A model generated the notes under the pieces. It saw only the letters and a list, made by a program, of their open reading frames with translations, was not told where the DNA came from and made no database searches. A stretch of 8,352 nt of DNA from assembly GCA_900550525.1 (NCBI GenBank), contig URSN01000078.1:1-8352 (forward strand), in the 5' to 3' direction. Numbering within the stretch: position 1 is the first letter of the stretch; every line of letters begins with the position of its first letter. The stretch comes from an uncultured Eubacteriales bacterium (GTDB lineage Bacteria > Bacillota > Clostridia > Christensenellales > CAG-138). The position numbers and the translations under genes are program-made. Shown piece by piece: positions 1-5,538 of this stretch.

Positions 1-34
1 CGCGCGCCGCCGTCCGGGCGCGCAAAAAGAGGGA

Positions 35-63
35 TTGCAAGAAGCGGCCGGATTCGCTATCCT
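35..63 (+). promoter_or_regulatory. Candidate sigma-70 type promoter for the RACo-like gene
   Basis: TTGCAA at 35-40 and TATCCT at 58-63 are separated by exactly 17 bases. Each hexamer matches four of six consensus bases. The site lies about 70 bases upstream of the RACo-like start codon, so the transcript would carry a leader of roughly 60 bases with a strong hairpin at 73-92. The assignment rests on motif and spacing only, and transcription from left of the window is equally possible. Confidence 0.35.
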
Positions 64-72
64 GTTAGCAGA

Positions 73-92
73 CGGGCGCCGCGCGGCGCCCG
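73..92 (+). promoter_or_regulatory. GC-rich leader hairpin upstream of the RACo-like gene
   Basis: CGGGCGCC at 73-80 pairs perfectly with GGCGCCCG at 85-92 around a GCGC loop. A competing pairing exists between GACGGGC (71-77) and GCCCGTC (99-105). There is no T-tract, so this is not a terminator. The ribosome binding site (121-127) lies outside both stems. A regulatory role is unproven; such stems also arise by chance in GC-rich spacers. Confidence 0.25.
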
Positions 93-133
93 GGGCGGGC
101 CCGTCCGGGCCGCCGGAGCGAAAGGAGCGAAAG

Positions 134-1630
134 ATGCATATGGCAAACGAGCAGGTGATCAAGGGGAACGAGCGCCGCGCCGTCGCGGTGGAACCGGGGA
201 CGACGCTGCTGGCCGCCATCCAGGCGGCGGGCGTGTCGGTCAGCTTCCCCTGCGGCGGGCGGGGCAAATGCGGCAAGTGCAGGGTGATCGCAGAGGGCGC
301 GCTCTCGCCGTTGACGCAGCAGGAGCGGGAGAAGCTCTCGCCCGGGACGGACGCGCCCGGCACGCGCCTTGCCTGCTATGCCCGCGCGGAGGGGGACTGC
401 ACCGTGCGGCTCATCGAGCGCGCGGCCGACGCCGTCATTGAGACGGCCTACGCCCCGTGGGAGGGGCCGCTCGCGCCCAGCTACGGCGCGCAGGGGTACG
501 GCGCGGCCATCGACATCGGCACGACGACCGTCGCCGCGCAGCTGTTTTTGCCCGGGGACAAGCGGCCCGTGGCGGTGCTGGGCGAGCTGAACCGGCAGCA
601 GCTCTACGGCGGCGACGTGATCTCGCGCATCGTCTACTGCAACGAGCAGACCGTGGCGCCGCTTTCGGAGCTCATCCGCACGCAGCTGGGCGATATGCTC
701 CGCGCGCTGTGCGCGCAGGCGGGCGCGGACGAGCGGGCGCTGCGCCAGCTCGTGATCACGGGCAACACGACCATGCTCTACATCCTCTTTGCCATCGAGC
801 CGGGGCCGCTGGCCGTGGCCCCGTTCTACATGGAGCAGGGCTTTGGCGGCGCGTTCGACGCGCGCATCCCCGGCTTTGCCGGCGTGCCGTGCTTCGTGCC
901 CGGCTGCGCCTCGGCCTACATCGGCGCGGACATCACGTGCAGCGTGCTGGCCAGCGGCATCGCAAACCGGGAGGGCAACTTCCTGCTCGTGGATGCGGGC
1001 ACCAACGGCGAGATGGTGCTCAGCGCCGGCGGGCGGCTGCGCTGCTGCTCCACGGCGGCCGGCCCCGCGTTCGAGGGCGCGGGCATCTCCTGCGGCGGCA
1101 ACGCGTCGCTCGGCGCGGTCGATTCGGTGCGCTTTGAAAACGGCGCGTTCTCCTACACCACCATCGGCGGCGCGCCGGCGGACAAGCTGTGCGGCTCCGG
1201 CCTGATCGACGCCGTCGCCGCGCTGCTCGACGCCGGGTTTGTCAACGGCGCGGGCAAGCTCAAAACGCCCGGCGGCGGCGATTTCTACCTCGACGGCAGC
1301 GAGGTCTACGTCTCGCAAAAGGACGTGCGCCAGCTCCAGCTGGCCAAGGCCGCCATCCGCGGCGGCATGGACACGCTCATCCACGAGAGCGGCCTTTCCT
1401 ACGAGGACATGGACGCCATCGTGCTCTGCGGCGGCTTCGGCAGCTATCTGCACCCCGGCAGCGCCGAGCGCATCGGCCTCATCCCGCCCGGCTTTGCCGG
1501 CAAGGCCGTGGCCATCGGCAACGCGGCGGGCAACGGCGCGGGACAGATCCTGCAATCGGCGCACAAGCGGGACGAGGCGGCGCGCACCGTCGCGCGCATG
1601 GAGACGGCGGCGCCGGCCAGCAACCCCTAG
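134..1630 (+). CDS. RACo-like reductive activator of corrinoid proteins ([2Fe-2S] + ASKHA ATPase, DUF4445 family)
   Basis: Predicted cytoplasmic 498-residue activator that uses ATP to drive reduction of inactive Co(II) corrinoid protein back to Co(I), keeping the methyltransferase system of this window active. The N-terminus is a plant-type [2Fe-2S] ferredoxin domain with C40, C46, C49 and C81 (motif PCGGRGKCGKC). A linker leads to an ASKHA ATPase domain: phosphate motif AIDIGTTT (about 125-132), VDAGTNGEM (from 286), LCGSG (352-356) and LCGGFGS (431-437). There is no C-terminal pair of [4Fe-4S] clusters, so it resembles bacterial RACo and not methanogen RamA. The ATG at 134 is chosen because AAAGGAG at 121-127 lies 6 bases upstream; an in-frame ATG at 35 would add an unlikely low-complexity extension, and ATG at 140 is a second choice. 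It ends at TAG (1628-1630), but the next in-frame codons read like the family's usual C-terminal tail, so it may be about a dozen residues short. The family is clear; the exact corrinoid partner is inferred from proximity. Confidence 0.92.
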   Translation: MHMANEQVIKGNERRAVAVEPGTTLLAAIQAAGVSVSFPCGGRGKCGKCRVIAEGALSPLTQQEREKLSPGTDAPGTRLACYARAEGDCTVRLIERAADAVIETAYAPWEGPLAPSYGAQGYGAAIDIGTTTVAAQLFLPGDKRPVAVLGELNRQQLYGGDVISRIVYCNEQTVAPLSELIRTQLGDMLRALCAQAGADERALRQLVITGNTTMLYILFAIEPGPLAVAPFYMEQGFGGAFDARIPGFAGVPCFVPGCASAYIGADITCSVLASGIANREGNFLLVDAGTNGEMVLSAGGRLRCCSTAAGPAFEGAGISCGGNASLGAVDSVRFENGAFSYTTIGGAPADKLCGSGLIDAVAALLDAGFVNGAGKLKTPGGGDFYLDGSEVYVSQKDVRQLQLAKAAIRGGMDTLIHESGLSYEDMDAIVLCGGFGSYLHPGSAERIGLIPPGFAGKAVAIGNAAGNGAGQILQSAHKRDEAARTVARMETAAPASNP

Positions 1631-1663
1631 CTCAGCGAGCGCCACATCGCCGCGATGCGCTGT
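1631..1663 (+). other. Apparent remnant of the RACo C-terminal tail after the TAG stop
   Basis: Read in the RACo frame, the codons after TAG encode LSERHIAAMRC. DUF4445/RACo proteins commonly end with a segment of the type DP-x-F-x-x-x-F-x-x-x-M-x-F. The sequence before the stop (ASNP) plus this stretch fits that pattern with the TAG at the variable position after the proline. The frame then stays open to 1852, past the terminator, so no stop lies in the expected place. This looks like a decaying tail behind a nonsense mutation. The comparison is from memory of the family. Confidence 0.5.
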
Positions 1664-1665
1664 TG

Positions 1666-1691
1666 CGCGCCGCGGCAAACGGGAAACGCGC
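1666..1691 (+). repeat. 26-bp direct repeat, copy 1
   Basis: A 26-base GC-rich unit with core GCAAACGGGAAACGC is repeated exactly at 1708-1733, a period of 42 bases. The two copies lie between the RACo stop and its terminator. The unit contains a palindromic GCCGCGGC. Only two copies are seen in the window, and its origin (local duplication or dispersed genomic repeat) cannot be judged from here. Confidence 0.85.
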
Positions 1692-1707
1692 CGCGGCACA
1701 GGGGGGC

Positions 1708-1733
1708 CGCGCCGCGGCAAACGGGAAACGCGC
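1708..1733 (+). repeat. 26-bp direct repeat, copy 2
   Basis: This is identical to 1666-1691. It abuts the left arm of the terminator stem that starts at 1734. Confidence 0.85.
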
Positions 1734-1771
1734 GGGGCGCGGCGTCCGGACGGGACGCCGCGCCCCTTTTT
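1734..1771 (+). terminator. Rho-independent terminator of the RACo-like gene
   Basis: A perfect 14-bp stem is formed by GGGGCGCGGCGTCC (1734-1747) and GGACGCCGCGCCCC (1753-1766), with a 5-base loop and TTTTT at 1767-1771. It lies about 100 bases after the RACo stop, between two convergent genes. On the minus strand the stem is followed only by short T runs, so termination of the regulator transcript here would be weaker. Confidence 0.93.
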
Positions 1772-1812
1772 CAGCCGAAGGAGCGGCCCGCCCCGTCCGC
1801 CGCGCCCCGCGC

Positions 1813-3000
1813 TCACGGCTGCGGCGGCTCCCCGGCGAGCAGCTCCGGGTAGAGCTGGCGGAAGTAGAGCAGCATCTGCAAAACGAGCGCGTCGCGGAAG
1901 TTCTGCGGGTCGAGCCCCCACAGCTCCTTCACGCGGCGCAGGCGGTACAGCAGCGTGTTCTTGTGGATGTTGAGCCGGTCGGCGGTGCGCTGCACGGCGC
2001 AGTTGTCGGCAAAGAAGGCGGACAGCGTCGCGGCCAGCTCCTCGCGCAGCGCCGGCGCGCCCGCAAAATACTGCGCCGCGAACGAGCCGACCAGCCGCGG
2101 CGGGATCTGGCTCAGGAAGTACAGCAGCCCCCAGTCGTACACATGCATGATCGGGTACTGCCCCTCAAAGCGCTGCGACAGCTCGACGCTCTTGCGCGCC
2201 TGCAAATAGCTCTCGCGGTAGCCGCGCAGCGTGCTCTGCGTGCTGCCGATGCCCGCGATGCAGCGCATGTTGAGCTGCGCGAGCTTGGCCACCACCGCCT
2301 CGAGCGCCTCGTGCAGCTCCTCGCGCAGGTTCACCATCAGGTGCGTGCGGCTGGTGCCCGAGCCGATGCTGTAGACGTACTGGTTGCTGCCCAGGTAGCA
2401 GTAGAAATTGATCTTCACCAGGCGGCGCAGGCTCTGGAAGATCAGGTTCTCCACAAAGCCGGGGTCGGAATAGGCGAGCGAGCCGGAGGCGTTGTCCCGC
2501 CGGGCGACGCGGAACACCGCGACCGTGGCGGCGGTGTCGATGTTGATCCCGAGGCTCTGCGCGGTGGCGGCCAGCTCGTCCCAGTTGCGGTACTCCTCGT
2601 CGAACAGGTTGACGACCCAGTTTTCGACCATGCGGCTGCGGTAGGCGCCTTTGCGCACGCTGATGGCGCGCTCGGCCAGCACGTCCAGCGAGAAGGAGAG
2701 CATGGGCAGCACGCCCTCGTAGCGCGCGGCGTCGCCGGTGACCAGCGCCGCGCCGATGCAGCGGCCCTGGAAGCTCACCGGCAGCGCGACGCCCTTGAGG
2801 TGCGGCGCCTGCCGGCCGTCGAGCCTGCGCCGCTCCCCGCTCTGCACGGCCTGCGCCGCAGCCGGGACGGACGCGCCCGCGTGCGCGCGGTCGCACCCGC
2901 ACAGGATCTCGCCGTCGTGGCCGGTGATATACAGCGGCAGGTCCGTCATGCGGGAGATCTCGTCGTAGATGAAGCTGGCGATCTCATAGTTGATGGTCAT
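1813..3000 (-). CDS. CdaR/PucR-type transcriptional regulator (sugar-diacid-recognition domain + PucR-type HTH)
   Basis: Predicted 395-residue cytoplasmic DNA-binding protein, close to the length of CdaR. Residues of about 3-130 resemble the diacid-recognition sensory domain (PLYITGHDGEIL, LKGVALPVSFQGRCIGAALVTGD). A middle region follows, then a C-terminal PucR/CdaR helix-turn-helix: VQRTADRLNIHKNTLLYRLRRV in the last 60 residues. The ATG at 2998-3000 is preferred because the minus strand has GGAAGGGGG about 8 bases before it; a longer frame from 3207 would read through the AT-rich promoter region. It is divergent from the transporter operon and convergent with the RACo-like gene, so it most likely controls the transporter/methyltransferase operon and perhaps itself. 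CdaR relatives usually activate uptake and catabolic genes when they bind a small metabolite. The ligand here is unknown; diacids are the family precedent, but the neighbours suggest a methylated compound or its product. Confidence 0.88.
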   Translation of the reverse strand: MTINYEIASFIYDEISRMTDLPLYITGHDGEILCGCDRAHAGASVPAAAQAVQSGERRRLDGRQAPHLKGVALPVSFQGRCIGAALVTGDAARYEGVLPMLSFSLDVLAERAISVRKGAYRSRMVENWVVNLFDEEYRNWDELAATAQSLGINIDTAATVAVFRVARRDNASGSLAYSDPGFVENLIFQSLRRLVKINFYCYLGSNQYVYSIGSGTSRTHLMVNLREELHEALEAVVAKLAQLNMRCIAGIGSTQSTLRGYRESYLQARKSVELSQRFEGQYPIMHVYDWGLLYFLSQIPPRLVGSFAAQYFAGAPALREELAATLSAFFADNCAVQRTADRLNIHKNTLLYRLRRVKELWGLDPQNFRDALVLQMLLYFRQLYPELLAGEPPQP

Positions 3001-3029
3001 GGCCGAAACCCCCTTCCAAATCCAATCGT

Positions 3030-3058
3030 ATTTTATCACAATTTGCCCGATAATGGAA
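3030..3058 (-). promoter_or_regulatory. Candidate promoter for the CdaR-like regulator
   Basis: On the minus strand TAAAAT (plus 3030-3035) is a good -10 element, preceded by GTGA. A poor -35 match, TTCCAT (plus 3053-3058), lies 17 bases upstream. Transcription would start near 3023, giving a short leader with the GGAAGGGGG ribosome binding site. The weak -35 would suit an activator-dependent promoter. Confidence 0.3.
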
Positions 3059-3066
3059 CAGGAAAA

Positions 3067-3085
3067 TTTGTATATTCCGTACAAA
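3067..3085. promoter_or_regulatory. Inverted repeat TTTGTA-N7-TACAAA, candidate operator
   Basis: TTTGTA (3067-3072) and TACAAA (3080-3085) are perfect inverted arms around a 7-base spacer. The arms extend further with one mismatch (AAATTTGTA against TACAAAATT). The site lies just upstream of the proposed regulator promoter and inside the AT-rich part of the divergent spacer, a typical place for binding by the adjacent CdaR-like protein. Binding is inferred only. Confidence 0.4.
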
Positions 3086-3116
3086 ATTGATGCGCTCCGT
3101 GCGAAACTAACGGCCC

Positions 3117-3153
3117 CTGCGCCGCCCGAAACGGGCCGGAGGGCGCGGCGCAG
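3117..3153 (+). promoter_or_regulatory. Strong GC hairpin in the divergent spacer
   Basis: CTGCGCCGC (3117-3125) pairs with GCGGCGCAG (3145-3153). A smaller nested hairpin, GCCCG-AAA-CGGGC (3124-3136), is an alternative fold. It is GC-rich inside an otherwise AT-rich spacer. It is not followed directly by T residues (CCCCCC follows), so it is a poor terminator on either strand. It may insulate the two divergent promoters or form a leader structure; the function is unknown. Confidence 0.35.
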
Positions 3154-3192
3154 CCCCCCTTCTGCCGGCTTTTTCCATGAAGAAGTGAGAAA

Positions 3193-3241
3193 CTGTATAA
3201 ACAGCACAAATTATTTGGACGATATTCATGATAATTTGGAC
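3193..3241 (+). promoter_or_regulatory. Candidate promoter/operator cluster for the transporter operon
   Basis: This AT-rich stretch holds three signals. CTGT-ATAA-ACAG (3193-3204) is an inverted repeat that overlaps TATAAA (3196-3201), a good -10 hexamer. GATAAT (3230-3235) is a second possible -10. ATTTGGAC occurs twice, at 3213-3220 and 3234-3241, 21 bases apart, about two helical turns, as expected for an activator that binds tandem half-sites. No good -35 box goes with either -10. If the promoter is here, the leader is about 210-250 bases long. All assignments are motif-based. Confidence 0.35.
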
Positions 3242-3282
3242 TGACGTACGATGGCGGCGCGGCGGATTCCCGCTATATGGTA

Positions 3283-3308
3283 GTAACCAGTTACATCAAC
3301 GGTGTTAC
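3283..3308. promoter_or_regulatory. GTAAC/GTTAC half-site cluster, candidate operator
   Basis: GTAACCAGTTAC (3283-3294) is an inverted repeat of GTAAC with a 2-base centre, and a third half-site, GTTAC, follows at 3304-3308. The cluster lies 145-170 bases before the transporter start, in the gene-free 3001-3451 interval. In the remainder of that interval (3309-3430) I see no riboswitch consensus, no tRNA and no convincing ORF. Confidence 0.35.
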
Positions 3309-3451
3309 GTTCATTCAGTCCCGTATGCGCCTTGGGAAAGCGGTCGCTCTTTAGACCATCGGACCGGAACGGGGAGTGAGATCACAGCAGAGACACTTGT
3401 CACAACGGCACTACACAGGCATTGCATTTGGGAAGGAGGGCAAACCCCCGT

Positions 3452-4855
3452 ATGGAAAACAACACTCAGGCCGCAGCGGTCGCGGAAGAATACCCGATTG
3501 AGGTATCCGTTCCCATGTCCGCGCGGCATTACGGCTTCTGGGACATGGTTGCGACGTGGATCGGCGCCAACGCGAACACCTCGTCGTGGTACACCGGCGG
3601 CTGTATCGCCGCGGTCGGCGTGATGGGCGGCCTTGCGGTCATCTTCATCGCCAACCCCATCGCCTACGCCATCATGGCCATGGTCGGCTACATGGGCTAC
3701 AAGGTCGCCACGACCAGCATGGGCCTCACGCGCGCGTCGTTCGGCATCCGCGGTTCCGCGCTGCCGTCCGCGCTCAACACCATCCAGTTCATCGGCTGGT
3801 GCGCGATGAACACCTACATCGCGGCCATCTCGCTGAGCTACCTGCTCAACTCGCTCTTTGGCTGGCCGGCGTTCGGCCAGGAGAACAGCGGCTGGGTCAT
3901 GGTCGTGGGCGTGGTGTTCTGCAGCGTCATCCAGATCCTCATGACCGTCGTGCAGGGCTCCCGCTCCATCAAGATCGCCGAGCGCGTGGGCGTCATCGCG
4001 CTGATCATCCTGACCATCTGGGAGACCTGGGTCATCCTCGACCACTATCCGCTCGAGCAGATCTTTGCCTGGGAGCCGACGGGCGACTTCTCCATCCGCT
4101 TCGGCGAGGCGATGGACATCATGGTCGCGTTCAGCTTCGGCTGGATTCCGGCCATCGCGGAATTCACCCGCTACACCAAGAATAAGCGCTCCGCCGTCGT
4201 CGCCCCGATGATCGGCGCGAACGTGGCGCTGTTCTGGTTTGCGATCGTCGGTATGTTCGGCGCCATCGCCAACTCCATCCAGACCGGCGTGTTCGACCCC
4301 AACACGTCCGACCCGTCCAGCATCGTCGCCAACCTCGGCCTCGGCTGGGTCGCCTTCGGCGTGCTGATCCTGGCCACGTGCACGACCAACTGCGTCAACA
4401 TCTACTCCGCCGGCATGTCGGTGGCCAACATCCTGCCCAAGGTCGGCGAGAAGAAGTGCCTCTACGGCACCGCCGTGCTGACGCTGCTCATCTCGCTCAT
4501 CCCGATCCTGGTCGGCAGCTTCTACGATACGTTCACGGTGTTCCTCTCCTACGTCGGCTTCATCTTCGCGCCGCTGCTGGCCATCATGATCATCGACTTC
4601 TTCGTCGTGCACAAGCGCAACTACGACTGGTCGCAGAGCGCCACCGTCGGCGGCAAGTACTGGTACACCAACGGCATCAACTGGATCGCGGTGTGCACCT
4701 GGCTCATCGGCGTGGCCGTGTACTTCCTCTGCCTGCGCCTTGACTTTGTCATGAACACGCTGGGCGCGATCTACGCCACCGTGCTCGTCACGGCCCTGGT
4801 CTACTGGGTCGCCAACCTCATCTTTAACAAGAACTACCAGAAGAAGGCCGCCTGA
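3452..4855 (+). CDS. NCS1-family transporter (cytosine/purine/hydantoin permease-like)
   Basis: Predicted 467-residue polytopic membrane transporter of the nucleobase:cation symporter-1 family (Transp_cyt_pur), about the normal length and with roughly 12 hydrophobic segments. Family signs: WIGANANTSSWYTGG (residues 36-50) in the first helix, GWIPAIAEFTRYTKN (from 230) at the position of the NCS1 P-x-x-x-R-Y signature, and NCVNIYSAGMSVANILP (from 313), matching the N-x-Y-S-A-G segment of CodB-like proteins. Characterised members take up cytosine, purines, allantoin, hydantoins or thiamine precursors by Na+ or H+ symport. The ATG at 3452 is chosen for AAGGAGGG at 3433-3440; a TTG at 3422 lies before that site and is unlikely. 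It is the first gene of the operon with the corrinoid protein 35 bases downstream, so it probably imports the methyltransferase substrate. Together with its family this suggests a methylated N-heterocycle and not a simple methylamine. The substrate is inference. Confidence 0.9.
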   Translation: MENNTQAAAVAEEYPIEVSVPMSARHYGFWDMVATWIGANANTSSWYTGGCIAAVGVMGGLAVIFIANPIAYAIMAMVGYMGYKVATTSMGLTRASFGIRGSALPSALNTIQFIGWCAMNTYIAAISLSYLLNSLFGWPAFGQENSGWVMVVGVVFCSVIQILMTVVQGSRSIKIAERVGVIALIILTIWETWVILDHYPLEQIFAWEPTGDFSIRFGEAMDIMVAFSFGWIPAIAEFTRYTKNKRSAVVAPMIGANVALFWFAIVGMFGAIANSIQTGVFDPNTSDPSSIVANLGLGWVAFGVLILATCTTNCVNIYSAGMSVANILPKVGEKKCLYGTAVLTLLISLIPILVGSFYDTFTVFLSYVGFIFAPLLAIMIIDFFVVHKRNYDWSQSATVGGKYWYTNGINWIAVCTWLIGVAVYFLCLRLDFVMNTLGAIYATVLVTALVYWVANLIFNKNYQKKAA

Positions 4856-4890
4856 AAAGGGGCGTCCCCTCAAGTGAAAGGAGCAAACCA

Positions 4891-5538
4891 ATGAACGAAC
4901 TGTTGGAGAAGATCACCGCAAGCGTCATCGATACCGACGAGGGCGATTCCGCCGAGCTCGCGCAGCAGGCCCTGGACGAGGGCATCAACGTATTCACCAT
5001 CGTGGATGCGCTCACGGCCGGCATCGAAGAGCTCGGCAGGCAGTTTGAAAACCTCGAGTGCTTCCTGCCCGAGCTGATCCTCGGCGGCAACGCCATGGAG
5101 GCGGCGATGAAGGTCCTCCAGCCGGAGCTGGAGAAGAACGTGCAGAAGGCCGAGCAGCCCATCTGCCTGGTCGTGGGCAACCTGCAGGGCGACATCCACG
5201 ACATCGGCCGCGAGATCCTGTGCACCATGCTGCGCGTGGCGGGCTTCACGGTGCATGACCTGGGCAACAACGTCAAGGCGAGCGATTTTGTCGAGAAGGC
5301 GGTCGAGTACAAGGCGGACTTCATCGGCCTCTCCTCGCTGCTGACCACCTCGCTGCCCTTTGCCAAGGACGTGCTGAGCATCCTGGAGGCAACCGGCAAG
5401 CGCGGCGAGATCAAGGTCATCATGGGCGGCGGCGCCGTGACGAAGGAGTACGTCGAGCAGATCGGCGCCGACGGATATTCCGGCACGGCCGTCGAGTGTG
5501 TGGAAATGGTCAAAAAGATGTATGCGGAGGGCAAGTAA
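4891..5538 (+). CDS. MtmC/MtbC-like cobalamin-binding corrinoid protein
   Basis: Predicted 215-residue cytoplasmic methyl carrier: its corrinoid cobalt accepts the methyl group from the downstream MtmB-like enzyme and hands it to a second methyltransferase not encoded here. The N-terminal part (about 1-88) is the helical cap domain (EELGRQFENLECFLPELILGGNAM). The C-terminal Rossmann B12-binding domain has D101-x-H103-x-x-G106 in GDIHDIGREI, where H103 should be the lower cobalt ligand. It also has the S148-x-L150 motif and the GGG motif at 179-181. The length is normal for MtmC/MtbC/MttC. AAAGGAG at 4877-4883 sits 7 bases before the ATG. A small AGGGG-CGT-CCCCT hairpin (4858-4870) lies between the transporter stop and this site. 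Its TAA stop is followed without a gap by the methyltransferase ATG, in the same frame, so the two proteins are translationally coupled and probably made in similar amounts. Confidence 0.93.
   Translation: MNELLEKITASVIDTDEGDSAELAQQALDEGINVFTIVDALTAGIEELGRQFENLECFLPELILGGNAMEAAMKVLQPELEKNVQKAEQPICLVVGNLQGDIHDIGREILCTMLRVAGFTVHDLGNNVKASDFVEKAVEYKADFIGLSSLLTTSLPFAKDVLSILEATGKRGEIKVIMGGGAVTKEYVEQIGADGYSGTAVECVEMVKKMYAEGK

Noticed and set aside
2..30. Hairpin GCGCGCC (2-8) with GGCGCGC (17-23) as a terminator of an upstream gene
   Set aside because: The stem is followed by AAAAA on the plus strand, and on the minus strand the T run precedes the stem, so neither direction gives terminator geometry.
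1666..1733. CRISPR-like repeat array
   Set aside because: There are only two copies with a 16-base gap, GC-rich spacer sequence, and no cas genes.
65..1921. Long open frame on the minus strand opposite the RACo-like gene
   Set aside because: Its Arg/Ala-rich composition, lack of domains, and position opposite a well-supported gene and through the terminator mark it as a GC-rich shadow frame.
3251..3451. Possible cobalamin or other riboswitch in the transporter leader
   Set aside because: I could not find the conserved cobalamin riboswitch elements or another known aptamer consensus. Only short repeats are visible.
3422..3451. TTG at 3422 as transporter start
   Set aside because: It lies upstream of the AAGGAGGG site at 3433-3440, which correctly precedes the ATG at 3452. 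The extra ten residues look non-coding.
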